Source: Hirschia maritima DSM 19733 (GTDB taxonomy: Bacteria; Pseudomonadota; Alphaproteobacteria; Caulobacterales; Hyphomonadaceae). From it: 64,000 nt of DNA. The position numbers were made by a program, and so were the translations under genes. Below are positions 41,696 through 51,084 of this stretch, one piece after another (within the stretch, counting starts at the first letter, position 1; each line of letters opens with the position of its first letter). The notes under the pieces are model-generated. The model saw only the letters and a program-made list of their open reading frames with translations. It did no database searches and was not told where the DNA came from. Location of the stretch: assembly GCF_000378345.1 (NCBI RefSeq), contig NZ_KB899546.1, positions 499,523-563,522 of the forward strand, written 5' to 3'.

Positions 41696-42754
41696 ATGTC
41701 TACTGCGCGTCCTTTGACATATATGTGCGATGAAACTGACCTTGAGCTTACAAATGAGTTTCTGACCTGGATGCGTAGACTGGAGGTAAGAACTGAAGAG
41801 ATTGACGAAAGTTCGTTACATTTTCCACCGGATTTGATTTTACTAGGGAAAAAGTCTGAAACCTTTGCAATTATGGACCCTTCAACTGCTGAAGGAGCTT
41901 CGTATGTTGTTTTGGACAATGATCCTCCCAAGCATGTTGCAACGGGTGTTTTTAGGATCACAACAGCTGATATGTCGGGCGTCACCAAAGAATGGAGCTC
42001 ATTATTGCATGTGATTGGCCGTCAAATAGGGATGATGAGCCTTACCTTCCGAGCGCAGCAAATCTTTGAAGAAGGCGATGATGTGCTGGATATGGACCTA
42101 GACTTCGATCAAATCGAAGAAGGGGTTCGTCAAGAAGAATATGATCGCAATAGCCGCTTTGTCCAAAATTTCGCAAATAATGCAGGTATTGAATATAAAA
42201 GATTGGTTGAGGCTCAAGACTATACGGATGAAGCGGGCCAAGCTTTTATTTCGGCGCGTTATTCTCAACGTCGCGCAAATTTAGCTGCCGAGCGCGCACG
42301 CACAGAGATGGGGCGTTTTTTCTCTCATACTAAGCCAGATGATCGGGGGGTGTATCTGGGCCGGATAGTTTGGGATGACGATGATTTTGTTACCAAAATT
42401 TGCTATGAAGGTGAAACGGACGGCGTGGACGCTCATGGGTTTGGTGTGCTTACTCAAACTTTTAAAGGTGTAGAGCAAGAATATGCTGGGCAATTTATAA
42501 GTGGGGAGCGTGCCGGCTTTGGAGTTGGACGCGACCAAGTATTGACTTGGGTTGGAGCTTGGTTTGCTGATCAGCCACGCGGGCATGGGGTTTTGTTATC
42601 GGGAAAAAATCTCGCGTCGCAAAACCAAGATCAAGGCGAAGTATTTGTTTCTACCGAGAGCGAAAACTACGTTTTCAAGAAGGAGCATAATAAAAAGCTT
42701 GATGGATTTCGAGGTTATTCGCGCGGACAACCTATAGCCAAACCGCTTAAATAG
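41696..42754 (+). CDS. Unrecognised protein with MORN-like repeats
   Basis: The 352-residue protein starts MSTARPLTYMCDETDLELTN after an AAAGGTGA site. The first about 120 residues look like a degenerate receiver-like or alpha/beta domain. The middle, about 120-220, is helical and charged. The C-terminal part has three MORN-like units: YEGETDGVDAHGFGVL (about 236), YAGQFISGERAGFGVG (about 263) and WVGAWFADQPRGHGVLL (about 285), with the Y/W-x-G-x-W/F-x-x-G-x-x-x-G-x-G pattern. MORN repeats form elongated beta sheets at membranes. Function unknown; it overlaps the convergent membrane protein gene by 8 bp. Confidence 0.75.
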   Translation: MSTARPLTYMCDETDLELTNEFLTWMRRLEVRTEEIDESSLHFPPDLILLGKKSETFAIMDPSTAEGASYVVLDNDPPKHVATGVFRITTADMSGVTKEWSSLLHVIGRQIGMMSLTFRAQQIFEEGDDVLDMDLDFDQIEEGVRQEEYDRNSRFVQNFANNAGIEYKRLVEAQDYTDEAGQAFISARYSQRRANLAAERARTEMGRFFSHTKPDDRGVYLGRIVWDDDDFVTKICYEGETDGVDAHGFGVLTQTFKGVEQEYAGQFISGERAGFGVGRDQVLTWVGAWFADQPRGHGVLLSGKNLASQNQDQGEVFVSTESENYVFKKEHNKKLDGFRGYSRGQPIAKPLK

Positions 42755-44171
42755 ACTTCTTTCTTTCACTATCTAATGCGCGCGTTTTTGCCTGCTGAAT
42801 ATCAGCCAATCGCAACACCTGCGGGCGTCTGGCAACCCGTTTTTTTGTTCGCTTTTCCATCATTGCACGAATAATGGTTAGGAATAAGATTCCTAAGTCC
42901 ACTGCTATACTGGCAAAAAGAGCTATGAATTCTTTCTCGCCAAACTGAATGCCTTTGGCTTCATTATTACCCCACGGAGGGGTCGCTGCTTTGGCGAGGC
43001 TGAAAAAGGCCGCACGTGTGGCCTTGGGGCCTTCTGTGAATTCAAATTCCGGTGCGGGCATATCCTTGATAGTTCGCAGTGATTGAGCTGATGCCAAGAG
43101 TTTCTCATTAAGAACTGTGTCCCAACAGTACGATACATCATCAACACGCTGTGGATCTGGTTGGTTTGGATTGCTTGGAGACGGGCCAACATTCGTAGCC
43201 AGTGACTCTAAACGGCCTGCAAACAATTCGGCATTGGACGCTTTGAGCCCGTTAGCTTTTGCGGTGAAAGAACGGGCGTCATCAAACACTTGAGTAAAGA
43301 CGCGTTCTCTTTCTTCGGAGGATAAACGAGACGCCCTTGCGAGTTTTGCAAGTAATTCTGCTTCATTCTCGTCAGATACACCTGTGGGTGTGATGTTGCT
43401 TGAAAGCGCGATGATACGTCTTTGAAGAATTGTCCGGTCTGTGGTGAGGCGTCCAATCCATCGATCGGAGACATCATCACTTAGTGCTTGCGCGCGATCG
43501 GCGAATGCAAATCGTGCACGGGTGAGGGGGCCATCTCCGGGAATGGAGCCGGGACGATTAGAGCATGTGCCACCTTGCGCAGCTTCCTCGTCTGCACGTT
43601 CTCGTGCGGTAGAAGATGCACTTATCACGGACGTTTCCACTGTGGCTAAAGCCTCATTGGCCGTATCAACAGATTGCGAGACACGCTCGATGGCGTCTGA
43701 GAACTGGTTACGCGTAAATTCTTCACCGGCCAGTTCTTTCCAAAAGAAACCGTATCCGAAACCAACAGACCAAAATGCAAAGAAGAGATAGAAAAGGCAT
43801 GCCAGAACTCGAATAGACAGGCGACCCCAATATGTTTTTATGGGAGCATTATCATCGGTTTCTCGATCTCCAGTATGAGCTTTCTCTTTGATGGGTTTCA
43901 TACCAACGCCGAGCGCAGCGTTTAGGCCGGCAACCATTGTGAGAACCACAAATACTGTAATGCCCCAAATGGGAGCTGCTTCCGTCAGAGAGAGGGAGGT
44001 TTTGCCGGCGTTAGCCATCCGTAGGTCTGAAAAACCCATCGCAGTCGCAATAACAGAGACGACAATAAAACCAGCCAGAGCGACAAGGCTGGCACCTTGT
44101 CCCATGAGATAAGACCAAAATCGACCAAATCTATTTGTGGTATTGCTAGCCACACTGACCCTCCGCGCCAT
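42747..44171 (-). CDS. Membrane protein of unknown function with large extramembrane domain
   Basis: The product is about 474 residues from the ATG at 44171. Three membrane segments lie near the N-terminus (ASLVALAGFIVVSVIATAMG, PIWGITVFVVLTMVAGLNAA, LACLFYLFFAFWSVGFGYGF) and one near the C-terminus (FIALFASIAVDLGILFLTII). Between them is a domain of about 250 residues, mostly helical, with cysteines at GTCSNR and SYCWD. The basic C-terminal tail (KKRVARRPQVLRLADIQQAK) is cytoplasmic. I recognise no family. It is convergent and overlapping with the MORN-like gene. Confidence 0.7.
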   Translation of the reverse strand: MARRVSVASNTTNRFGRFWSYLMGQGASLVALAGFIVVSVIATAMGFSDLRMANAGKTSLSLTEAAPIWGITVFVVLTMVAGLNAALGVGMKPIKEKAHTGDRETDDNAPIKTYWGRLSIRVLACLFYLFFAFWSVGFGYGFFWKELAGEEFTRNQFSDAIERVSQSVDTANEALATVETSVISASSTARERADEEAAQGGTCSNRPGSIPGDGPLTRARFAFADRAQALSDDVSDRWIGRLTTDRTILQRRIIALSSNITPTGVSDENEAELLAKLARASRLSSEERERVFTQVFDDARSFTAKANGLKASNAELFAGRLESLATNVGPSPSNPNQPDPQRVDDVSYCWDTVLNEKLLASAQSLRTIKDMPAPEFEFTEGPKATRAAFFSLAKAATPPWGNNEAKGIQFGEKEFIALFASIAVDLGILFLTIIRAMMEKRTKKRVARRPQVLRLADIQQAKTRALDSERKKSI

Positions 44172-44277
44172 ATTTGGCAAAACTCTACATTAACTATGAA
44201 AGCGCAGAGCCTGAATCGCCGCAAGTGAGAAATTCATAATGTTTCGAGTAGGAAAGCACTTTTTTATCTGAATTGCA

Positions 44278-45099
44278 TCAGACCTTAGGGAAGGTTTCCT
44301 TAAGGCGACCGCCAATGCGGATTGGTTCGATGCGAGTGGCAAGACCTGTTGCATCATCTGTTTCTACAAAAACACCACACATAGTACCCGGACCTTCTGC
44401 TGGTTCCATGCGTGGGCTGGGTAGGCGGGAAGTTTGGCGTTGGATGATGATTTCTTTTTTCATGCCGATCACACTGTCGTAATCACCACACATGCCAGCA
44501 TCGGTTTGATATGCCGTTCCACCCGGATAAATTTGAGCATCAGCTGATGGTATGTGGGTGTGTGCACCCACGACAAGCGAAGCTTGCCCATCAACAAAAT
44601 GTGCAAGGCAAGCTTTTTCAGAAGTGGCTTCAGCATGCATTTCAATGATGACTGCATCGGCGACAACGCCTAGCGGAGCTTCTTGAAGCGCGCGCAATGC
44701 GCCTTGGAAAGGGTCGTCTAAACTATCCATAAATACGCGGCCATGGATCTGGATCACATATACGCGGCGTCCATCAGGAAGTGTGTAGAGTTGCGCACCA
44801 CGGCCTGGAATATCTAATCCTTGCGGGTAGTTATAGGGGCGGATAATGCGGGGCTCGCGTTCGATATAGGTCAGCATTTCGCGCTGATCCCATGAATGAT
44901 TGCCAAGAGTTATACAATCTGCACCTGCATCGAAGATATCATTGGCGATTTTTTCGGTCATGCCAAAACCACCGGCTGCGTTTTCACCGTTTACAACAAC
45001 GAAATCGAGGCCAAGATCAAATTTGACATCAGGTAGATTATCCATGACCACTGCGCGGCCAGATTTACCCATTATATCGCCGAAAAAAGCTAAACGCAT
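44278..45099 (-). CDS. YmdB family metallophosphoesterase (TIGR00282)
   Basis: The 273-residue protein matches TIGR00282/YmdB: MRLAFFGDIMGKSGRAVVMD, VVVNGENAAGGFGMTEKIAN, ITLGNHSWDQREML, VVGAHTHIPSADAQIYPGGT and the end TDAGMCGDYDSVIGMKKEII. These supply the metal-binding Asp, Asn and His residues of a dimetal phosphodiesterase acting on cyclic nucleotides such as 2',3'-cAMP. It follows the 5-FCL gene on the same strand, an arrangement common in Alphaproteobacteria. Confidence 0.94.
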   Translation of the reverse strand: MRLAFFGDIMGKSGRAVVMDNLPDVKFDLGLDFVVVNGENAAGGFGMTEKIANDIFDAGADCITLGNHSWDQREMLTYIEREPRIIRPYNYPQGLDIPGRGAQLYTLPDGRRVYVIQIHGRVFMDSLDDPFQGALRALQEAPLGVVADAVIIEMHAEATSEKACLAHFVDGQASLVVGAHTHIPSADAQIYPGGTAYQTDAGMCGDYDSVIGMKKEIIIQRQTSRLPSPRMEPAEGPGTMCGVFVETDDATGLATRIEPIRIGGRLKETFPKV

Positions 45100-45184
45100 T
45101 TTGTATCCCTAAGCTTGAACCGGTGGGTGTTACGCTTTTGTGCCGTGAAAGTGAATAGCTTGGCCGTAGAAAGACTGTATAACG

Positions 45185-45859
45185 CTAGTTTTCTGGATTT
45201 TGTGGAGCAGCTTTTGCTAAAAACAAAGGCACTGAATTATGGGGTGTTTCTGCCCAGTCCAGAGCAATGTCATGAGGCTCTGAAGGAACAGCATCTACTT
45301 GTTGTTGTGCATATCCAAGCCCAACAAAGAAGCACGGGCCTTCTTCACGCAATCCTTTAATGGCGCGATCATAATGCCCTTTTCCATATCCAAGGCGAGT
45401 TCCTCGCGCATCGAATGCTAACAGCGGAGCAAGCACGAGTTTTGGACGAATTTCGATCGCATCAGAAGCTGGTTGTAATAGTCCAAACGGCCCTTTGACG
45501 AGATCCTCGGGCTTTTCATGCAAGCGGAATGTCATTTCCCCAGATGATTCCACACGGGGTAGAACGATTTTGGCACCTTTACGGCGGAGCCAGTTTAACA
45601 AAGGAAGGGGGTCCAGCTCATCATTTATCGCGCGGTAACCAGCAACCACTGGGCCAAAACGATCAAGCAGTTTTAGCGGGAAACGTTTGGCTAATTTATC
45701 CGCTGCATCTGGATCTCGCGCGGCAGATTCAGCCCGAATTTCTTTCATGTGGGCGCGGAGGAGATCTTTTTGTTGAGCAGTTGGAGAGGCCAAAATCAAT
45801 TCCCATTCAGCAATTATTGAGGTGGCGCCACAGTCGCCGTGGGGCATGTGTATTCCCAT
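45185..45859 (-). CDS. 5-formyltetrahydrofolate cyclo-ligase
   Basis: The frame of up to 224 residues has the 5-FCL signatures: LLRAHMKEIRAESAARDPDA, FGPVVAGYRAINDELDPLPLL, and the ATP/folate-binding G-T-R-L-G-Y-G-K-G-H-Y-D-R-A. It recycles 5-formyl-THF to 5,10-methenyl-THF. The N-terminus is uncertain: the ATG at 45859 gives a 38-residue extension (MGIHMPHGDCGATS…) not seen in most homologues. That stretch may be the 3' part of the adjacent 6S-like element, with a real start at a TTG around 45805. ymdB lies downstream on the same strand. Confidence 0.88.
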   Translation of the reverse strand: MGIHMPHGDCGATSIIAEWELILASPTAQQKDLLRAHMKEIRAESAARDPDAADKLAKRFPLKLLDRFGPVVAGYRAINDELDPLPLLNWLRRKGAKIVLPRVESSGEMTFRLHEKPEDLVKGPFGLLQPASDAIEIRPKLVLAPLLAFDARGTRLGYGKGHYDRAIKGLREEGPCFFVGLGYAQQQVDAVPSEPHDIALDWAETPHNSVPLFLAKAAPQNPEN

Positions 45860-45861
45860 CG

Positions 45862-46000
45862 ACCCAGCAAGCTAGGTGGGCGCCAGATAGCTAGGACCAC
45901 GATCCAGACCAGAGCCAGCTCCCTAATGAAAATGTAAGGTCGCTGGAATATAACTTCCCTACACAAACGCCGCAGCAAACCACCAGACACCCATGTAAGC
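45862..46000 (-). ncRNA. 6S RNA candidate upstream of 5-FCL
   Basis: About 140 nt of non-coding sequence fold into a symmetric rod. The apical hairpin is CCAGC-TC-CCT … AGG-TC-GCTGG (45915-45946, plus-strand wording), the next stem TAGG (45892-45895)/CCTA (45958-45961), and the outer stem GGTGG (45875-45879)/CCACC (45980-45984), all centred at about 45930. 6S RNA lies just upstream of the 5-FCL gene in many Proteobacteria. Location plus fold make this the best 6S candidate, but ends are not defined and no family match was run. Confidence 0.42.
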
Positions 46001-46073
46001 GCGATATGGGTTCACAACAAGTGAATACTTTGAGAATAAAGCAAATCCCGAACGGGATTTTACATGTAAAGTT

Positions 46074-46967
46074 TCAAATTCGTATTGCATCAGATATAGG
46101 AGTTTCTCGCCAATTCTTAGGCGATTGCCCATATAATCTTTTAAACTCGCGGCTAAACTGAGAAGAGCTGACATATCCAACCTCTATCGCAGCTTCACTC
46201 ACATTCATGCCATTAGCGATATTCATAGCCGCTGTATTTAACCGCATACATTTTATAAATTGAATGGGAGACATTCTAGTCGCATGTTTAAATTTTCGAT
46301 GAAATACGGCGCGGCTCATCCCTGCTTTTTCTGCCATATCATCAATGGTGATTTGTTCGTCTAAACGTGTGGAAAGAAATTCAATTGTACGCGCAATTTG
46401 GTTGCCCACTCCATAGGCGCTCCTAATAGCATGACCTGCTTGGCCTTTTAGAATGGCATAGTAAAGCTCTCTCAATCGTCCATGTCCCAATACCGCCATG
46501 TCTGATGTATTGTCCGTTAATTGTAATAGTCGATATAAAGCTTCGGTGAATGGTTTATCCCAATTTGCAAGAGTGAGATTGGGAGCAACTGAAGTGTTGA
46601 TTTGTTTACGCACGCTATTGGGTGTTGTCTCCATTTCGATTGAAAGCTCAGTGAGCATTTTTGTATCTAATGAAATGGAAATGCCCAAAAGTGGGTTGTT
46701 TTTTGACGCTTTAGGTGTGCCTGCTTCGACCGGCATCGTAATGGGGCAACACATGTATTTACTGTGGTCATATACATAATGTTCACCATCTAAAATCGCT
46801 TCTTTTTCACCGTTTACAATTACGATCACTGTAGGCTCATAAATCGCTGGAGCGCATCTGATGGAATCAATGACGTGAAAAAGTTGAACACCTTTTACAC
46901 CGATCCCAAACATTCCGGGATTTGGTATTAAACGTTCAATGAGTTGCTTTACCGATGGTTTGTTCAT
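46074..46967 (-). CDS. AraC family transcriptional regulator
   Basis: The 297-residue protein has an N-terminal cupin-like AraC_N domain (VIDSIRCAPAIYEPTVIVIV, LLGISISLD) and a C-terminal double helix-turn-helix: TIEFLSTRLDEQITIDDMAE, AGMSRAVFHRKFKHATRMSP, then VSEAAIEVGYVSSSQFSREF and KRLYGQSPKNWRE. This is the layout of AraC regulators that control alcohol, aldehyde or aromatic metabolism genes. The divergent SDR gene, about 170 nt away, is the obvious target; that link is inferred. Confidence 0.91.
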   Translation of the reverse strand: MNKPSVKQLIERLIPNPGMFGIGVKGVQLFHVIDSIRCAPAIYEPTVIVIVNGEKEAILDGEHYVYDHSKYMCCPITMPVEAGTPKASKNNPLLGISISLDTKMLTELSIEMETTPNSVRKQINTSVAPNLTLANWDKPFTEALYRLLQLTDNTSDMAVLGHGRLRELYYAILKGQAGHAIRSAYGVGNQIARTIEFLSTRLDEQITIDDMAEKAGMSRAVFHRKFKHATRMSPIQFIKCMRLNTAAMNIANGMNVSEAAIEVGYVSSSQFSREFKRLYGQSPKNWRETPISDAIRI

Positions 46968-47135
46968 GTATCAAATATTAGCACCCGAATAATACAAAAA
47001 TCAATTAAACCGATACAAATAGGCAAGTATTAAAGACAAATTTGGCTGTTTTAATCTGGTTGTGAGATCATAATTGCTTTTGAGATTACTAAATAACTTA
47101 TATTGAAGCCCCCTTTGGTTGGCTGGAGTTGCAAA

Positions 47136-48083
47136 ATGAAAAAGACAAACAAATTTGGTCGCAGAGGTTGGACGCCAGATCGTATAAGTTCACTCGAAGG
47201 CAAAACTTATGTAATTACAGGGGCGAATTCAGGAGCCGGCTTTGAAGCGACGCGAATACTTTTGAAAAAAGGTGCCAGCGTTATTATGATGAATCGAAGT
47301 ATTGATAAATCAAACGTAGCAATTTCGGAGCTTCACAGGGAATTTGGAAGAGACGCAAAAGTTAGTCTGGTCGTTTTGGATTTGGCTTCACTGCAATCGG
47401 TAAGGGAAGCGGCGGTTAATCTTCTTGGAAAAACATCTCAAATTGATGCTCTCATCTGCAATGCAGCGATCGCTCAGATTGCTAAGAAGGCATTGACCAT
47501 CGATGGATTTGAAAGCCAGCTAGGCGTGAACCATTTGGGACATTTTTTACTATGTAGCCTGTTGTTTGAATGCATCGAAAAATCATCTGGTCGTATCGTT
47601 ATGGTTGGTAGCCAAGGATACAAAATGGGTGAGAAAAGAATTCGATTTGAAGATATAAACTATGAACAAGATTATACGGCCTGGAATTCTTACGCACAGA
47701 GCAAGCTAGCTCAAATGATATTTGGTTATGAGTTGCAGCGCCGAGTGGCTGCCGCAAGAAAAGAAGTGGTAGTTCAAGTTTGTCATCCCGGGGCGTCGCG
47801 GACTAATCTCATTAATGAAACAGCTAGCTTACGAGATCGAATACTTAGCCGGACCATATTACCGCTTATTGCTCAGTCCGCTGAAAGAGGGGCGTGGCCA
47901 GAAGTGATGTGCGCGACGGAAGAAGAGCTGGAATCTCAAAAGTTTTATGGTCCAACAAAAAGAGCAGAAACAGTTGGGCCTGTTGGAGAGTGTTCTTTGG
48001 ACCCATGTGCGCTTGATGAAGAAGCAGCTAAAGAATTGTGGGCTCTTTCCGAAGAAAAAGTGGGATATAAATGGTCGATTTAG
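47136..48083 (+). CDS. Short-chain dehydrogenase, retinol dehydrogenase-like
   Basis: The protein is about 315 residues from the ATG at 47136, which is preceded by GGAG at 47124-47127. Active-site elements are intact: TYVITGANSGAGFEATRILL for nucleotide, LICNAAIAQ in place of NNAG, a serine in VMVGSQGYK and YAQSKLAQM as Y-x-x-x-K. The R-x-L-x-x-P-type C-terminus and CHPGASRTNL are typical of WW-domain oxidoreductase/retinol dehydrogenase-type enzymes. The divergent AraC gene suggests inducible expression. Substrate unknown. Confidence 0.89.
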   Translation: MKKTNKFGRRGWTPDRISSLEGKTYVITGANSGAGFEATRILLKKGASVIMMNRSIDKSNVAISELHREFGRDAKVSLVVLDLASLQSVREAAVNLLGKTSQIDALICNAAIAQIAKKALTIDGFESQLGVNHLGHFLLCSLLFECIEKSSGRIVMVGSQGYKMGEKRIRFEDINYEQDYTAWNSYAQSKLAQMIFGYELQRRVAAARKEVVVQVCHPGASRTNLINETASLRDRILSRTILPLIAQSAERGAWPEVMCATEEELESQKFYGPTKRAETVGPVGECSLDPCALDEEAAKELWALSEEKVGYKWSI

Positions 48084-48102
48084 GCAATTTTTCCTGATGG
48101 TT

Positions 48103-49506
48103 TTAAAAATGAAATATCAGGGCTGAATACCCAAAGAGGGTTTGATCTTCATCAGATGCATTGGGAGCATTTTTTGCAAAGTTGCCCTTCAGGAAGAGAG
48201 AGGCACCCAAATCCAGACGCAAACTTTCAGGAACAACCCAATACCGCGCGCGACCGTCAAGTGTGTGGCCAATGAAGTTGCCTGATTGACCTGTTACATC
48301 TCTTTGCTTGGCGATCACCCAACTGTCTGTGTCTGAAGCAAGGAAAGCTGCTGAATAGGCAAGGCGTGCATCCCACCGATCATTGGGTTTTACCTGAATG
48401 CGCGCACCGGGTGCGGATAGGTTTGCCGGGGTGAGGGGGCCATGAATGGAAGTGTTGTTTAAATCAGTCCGGCGTGATCCAAAGAGACGCTCATATTGGT
48501 CAAACTTATTATCATTTGGGTCATCATCACCTGAAGCATAGTAATACTCTAATGCTAGGCGCGGCTTCCAAGGCGCATCGAATGTATATCCGACAGCTGA
48601 GAATAACATTTGGGCATCTACATCAAGGTCTGTTGTGTCTGAGGACAATGAGGTGGCTCGACGTGATCCGGTACGCCAAACGCCTTCTATATCCATATCC
48701 CATTGGTTTGCTTTAGGTTTACGATACAATCTAAACCCAGGGCCTACATAATCTCGATTTGGTGTGGCTGTTATTTCATTGTCTTCTTCATTGAGACCGT
48801 AAACAAAGATTTCTCCCCACACATCGCTGGCGATTGAAGGGATGAAATCTGCACGCCTATAATGAACACCCCAAATCCTACGATCCCATTCTTCACTGTC
48901 ACCAGATAAAGCATTGTCATTTAGGTCGTTGGCTTTGTCGGCGGGGTTGCGATCAATAGGGACGACATAGGCTAAGTGCAGTTCATCACCGCGTTCATTT
49001 TTAGAGATAGCGTGAACACCGGTATAGGCTTTGATCACATTTGCAAAAGAGACGCGTTCAATCTGGCGCTTGGAACCAATGCTAACAGTTTGACGCCCAA
49101 GCTTGATATCCATTTCCGAGCCAGCGCCCAGCAATCCGGGTGTCTGGAATTGGGCGTAGAGCTGCAGAATGTCGAGTGGGTTAGTGATGGAGTTTGAGTT
49201 CGGGGAATCTTTGTCATCCAAATATGTACGGCTATCTTGCAGTTCTAAGCCGAATATAATGGGGCCTGTGTCCAGTTTTGCATGTACTAGCGTTCGAAAG
49301 AGTAGCATCTGATCGCTACCAGAACCTCCGGCCCTGAACTGTCCATCCAGTGTTTCATAGCGCGCACGAGTTTCGCCGCTAATGCTGAAATTATCAGGTA
49401 GATAATTGTTAAACCGGAAAGGGGCTTCTGCTTGAGCATGAGAAGTAAAACTGCAGGAAAGCAAGAAACAGCCAAGGCTGGCTTTTGCCCATTTTTGAAC
49501 ACTCAT
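48103..49506 (-). CDS. Alginate export family outer-membrane porin
   Basis: The 467-residue protein has a signal peptide (…LGCFLLSCSFTSHAQAE) and a beta-barrel composition ending in an aromatic residue (SALIFHF). Features of the PF13372 family include FSISGETRARYETLDGQFRA, LKLGRQTVSIGSKRQIERVS-like IKLGRQTVSIGSKR, and SLALEYYYASGDDDPNDNKF. AlgE-like channels export or take up anionic polysaccharide or aromatics. There is no alginate operon nearby, so the substrate is open. It is convergent with the SDR gene, 19 nt apart. Confidence 0.86.
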   Translation of the reverse strand: MSVQKWAKASLGCFLLSCSFTSHAQAEAPFRFNNYLPDNFSISGETRARYETLDGQFRAGGSGSDQMLLFRTLVHAKLDTGPIIFGLELQDSRTYLDDKDSPNSNSITNPLDILQLYAQFQTPGLLGAGSEMDIKLGRQTVSIGSKRQIERVSFANVIKAYTGVHAISKNERGDELHLAYVVPIDRNPADKANDLNDNALSGDSEEWDRRIWGVHYRRADFIPSIASDVWGEIFVYGLNEEDNEITATPNRDYVGPGFRLYRKPKANQWDMDIEGVWRTGSRRATSLSSDTTDLDVDAQMLFSAVGYTFDAPWKPRLALEYYYASGDDDPNDNKFDQYERLFGSRRTDLNNTSIHGPLTPANLSAPGARIQVKPNDRWDARLAYSAAFLASDTDSWVIAKQRDVTGQSGNFIGHTLDGRARYWVVPESLRLDLGASLFLKGNFAKNAPNASDEDQTLFGYSALIFHF

Positions 49507-49580
49507 ACGCAGACTCCGTTTATCCAGTTCTGGATTTCTGCGCCTTATTTCATAAATACACGAAATAGGAAAGTATGTTT

Positions 49581-50981
49581 TTAATGATTGAAGGGTTCTG
49601 GTAAAATCAAGGCAGCTGGATCAGCATTGGGATCACCACGTGACGGTGTAGGTTTGCGGCCGTATCGGTCCAATCCAAACCAATATTGTCCGACATGTTC
49701 GCCAATAGTTTGAAGACGGTTCATGTTCGTAGTGGCTGAGTTTTCAAGGGCTCGTAACGAAGACAGAAGCCCGTCAGCTCCTTTGCGCTCAAAGCTTCCT
49801 AAAAAATCTTCGCTATTGAATAAGTCGCTTCCTAGAAGTTCTTTTAGCGCAGCTTCATCCAAATCAACGTCGATCCGTTGAAAGTGGAGAAGGGCATCAT
49901 TCATAATCCCAAGATCATCCATGTCTCCGAGTTCAGAATTGATCTTTATCGGAAAAGCTGGATCTGACATGGCTTGCAGCCAAGTGAGGCCGTTTGTGGA
50001 TGTGTCCGGGATCATTCCGCGTAAAGCGTCAATAGCTTTTAAACCTGCCATTTTTCCTTTGAAATCTTTTACGCTGAAAGTGGGACGGAAGGCACCTGTT
50101 CCCAATGATAGGACTGAAATGTTTTCAGGGCCCGTTTTCCATCCAAATCCGAAAGGAGACTTGGGTTCGCCATCCCATGTTGGCCAAGGTTTGGCATTGT
50201 CTCGCCATTTGGATGTCGCGACTAAAAATGCCTGCATGGCTGGATTGTTATGAGGGCTAACGCCGCCATCAAAGAACAATCCTTTTTCTTCTGACGAAAT
50301 TTGTTTTTCAACCGGACTTAAGAAAAACGGGGCAGATGCAGATGCCTGCACCACTTCTTGAAGTATGTAATCTCTATTGGCTTTGTACTCTGGCCCAGGA
50401 CCACCATTTGCGTTGTAATATCCATGCCAGTGCGGCGAATTCCATTGCCAGTATTTGGATTTCGGGTTGTTTGTTAAAATCCACGGGCTACCTTTATCAA
50501 TTCGTTTAGAGCAAATCATCAGGCCGGTTTGCAGATGAGGGGAACCCAACAATAATGGTTGGCGTGGATCTTCCCCTTTGCTGATCAGGAAATCTGCAAA
50601 GCATTTATTGATGACTTTCGTGAGGTTTTTAGAATCAAATTTGGGCACCATACCAATGATGCCGTGTCGTTTTTCTCCAAATACATCACTGGCCAGTGTG
50701 CGATAGAGGGCTTTGATCTCGCTGACTTTGTAACCGAGCGCTAATAATGTGGCCATAATACCGCCAGTGGATGTTCCGGCGATGAGATCAAAATAGTGGC
50801 AAAGCCTGAAATTAGCTTGGTCTGAAGCCGGTAAACGAGAAGCAAGTTTAGCTTCTATTTGTTCAAGTATTCCGCAGGTAAGGATACCTCTGACACCGCC
50901 GCCATCAAGCGCAAGAATGCGTTTGGGGCCTTCGCCAAATAGGTGTTCATCCAGGCTTTTGGGTTGTAAGGCACGTGTCAT
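49581..50981 (-). CDS. Patatin-like phospholipase
   Basis: The 466-residue protein has the patatin catalytic set: oxyanion loop D26-G-G-G-V-R-G near residue 26, nucleophile S71 in G-T-S-T-G-G, and the dyad Asp238 in FFDGGVSPHNNP. It should be a cytosolic Ser-Asp acyl hydrolase acting on phospholipids. The extended C-terminal half (about 250-466) with WYFGLDRYG-type QYWFGLDRYGRK is seen in the larger bacterial patatins. No cyclic-nucleotide synthase or other defence gene is adjacent, so I do not assign it to CBASS. Confidence 0.9.
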   Translation of the reverse strand: MTRALQPKSLDEHLFGEGPKRILALDGGGVRGILTCGILEQIEAKLASRLPASDQANFRLCHYFDLIAGTSTGGIMATLLALGYKVSEIKALYRTLASDVFGEKRHGIIGMVPKFDSKNLTKVINKCFADFLISKGEDPRQPLLLGSPHLQTGLMICSKRIDKGSPWILTNNPKSKYWQWNSPHWHGYYNANGGPGPEYKANRDYILQEVVQASASAPFFLSPVEKQISSEEKGLFFDGGVSPHNNPAMQAFLVATSKWRDNAKPWPTWDGEPKSPFGFGWKTGPENISVLSLGTGAFRPTFSVKDFKGKMAGLKAIDALRGMIPDTSTNGLTWLQAMSDPAFPIKINSELGDMDDLGIMNDALLHFQRIDVDLDEAALKELLGSDLFNSEDFLGSFERKGADGLLSSLRALENSATTNMNRLQTIGEHVGQYWFGLDRYGRKPTPSRGDPNADPAALILPEPFNH

Positions 50982-51084
50982 GGCGTTTCCCTCGCAAGAC
51001 TAGGCTAGAGAAATTATGGCAGTGTCTTATGAGGTGAGCAACCGAATTTTGATTGGAAACTGGTTGTTCGGTCTCGTAGAGCGG

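Noticed and set aside
49581-50981. Patatin gene as a CBASS or other defence effector
   Set aside because: No cyclic-nucleotide synthase, sensor or other defence gene is adjacent, and the sequence fits general bacterial patatins.
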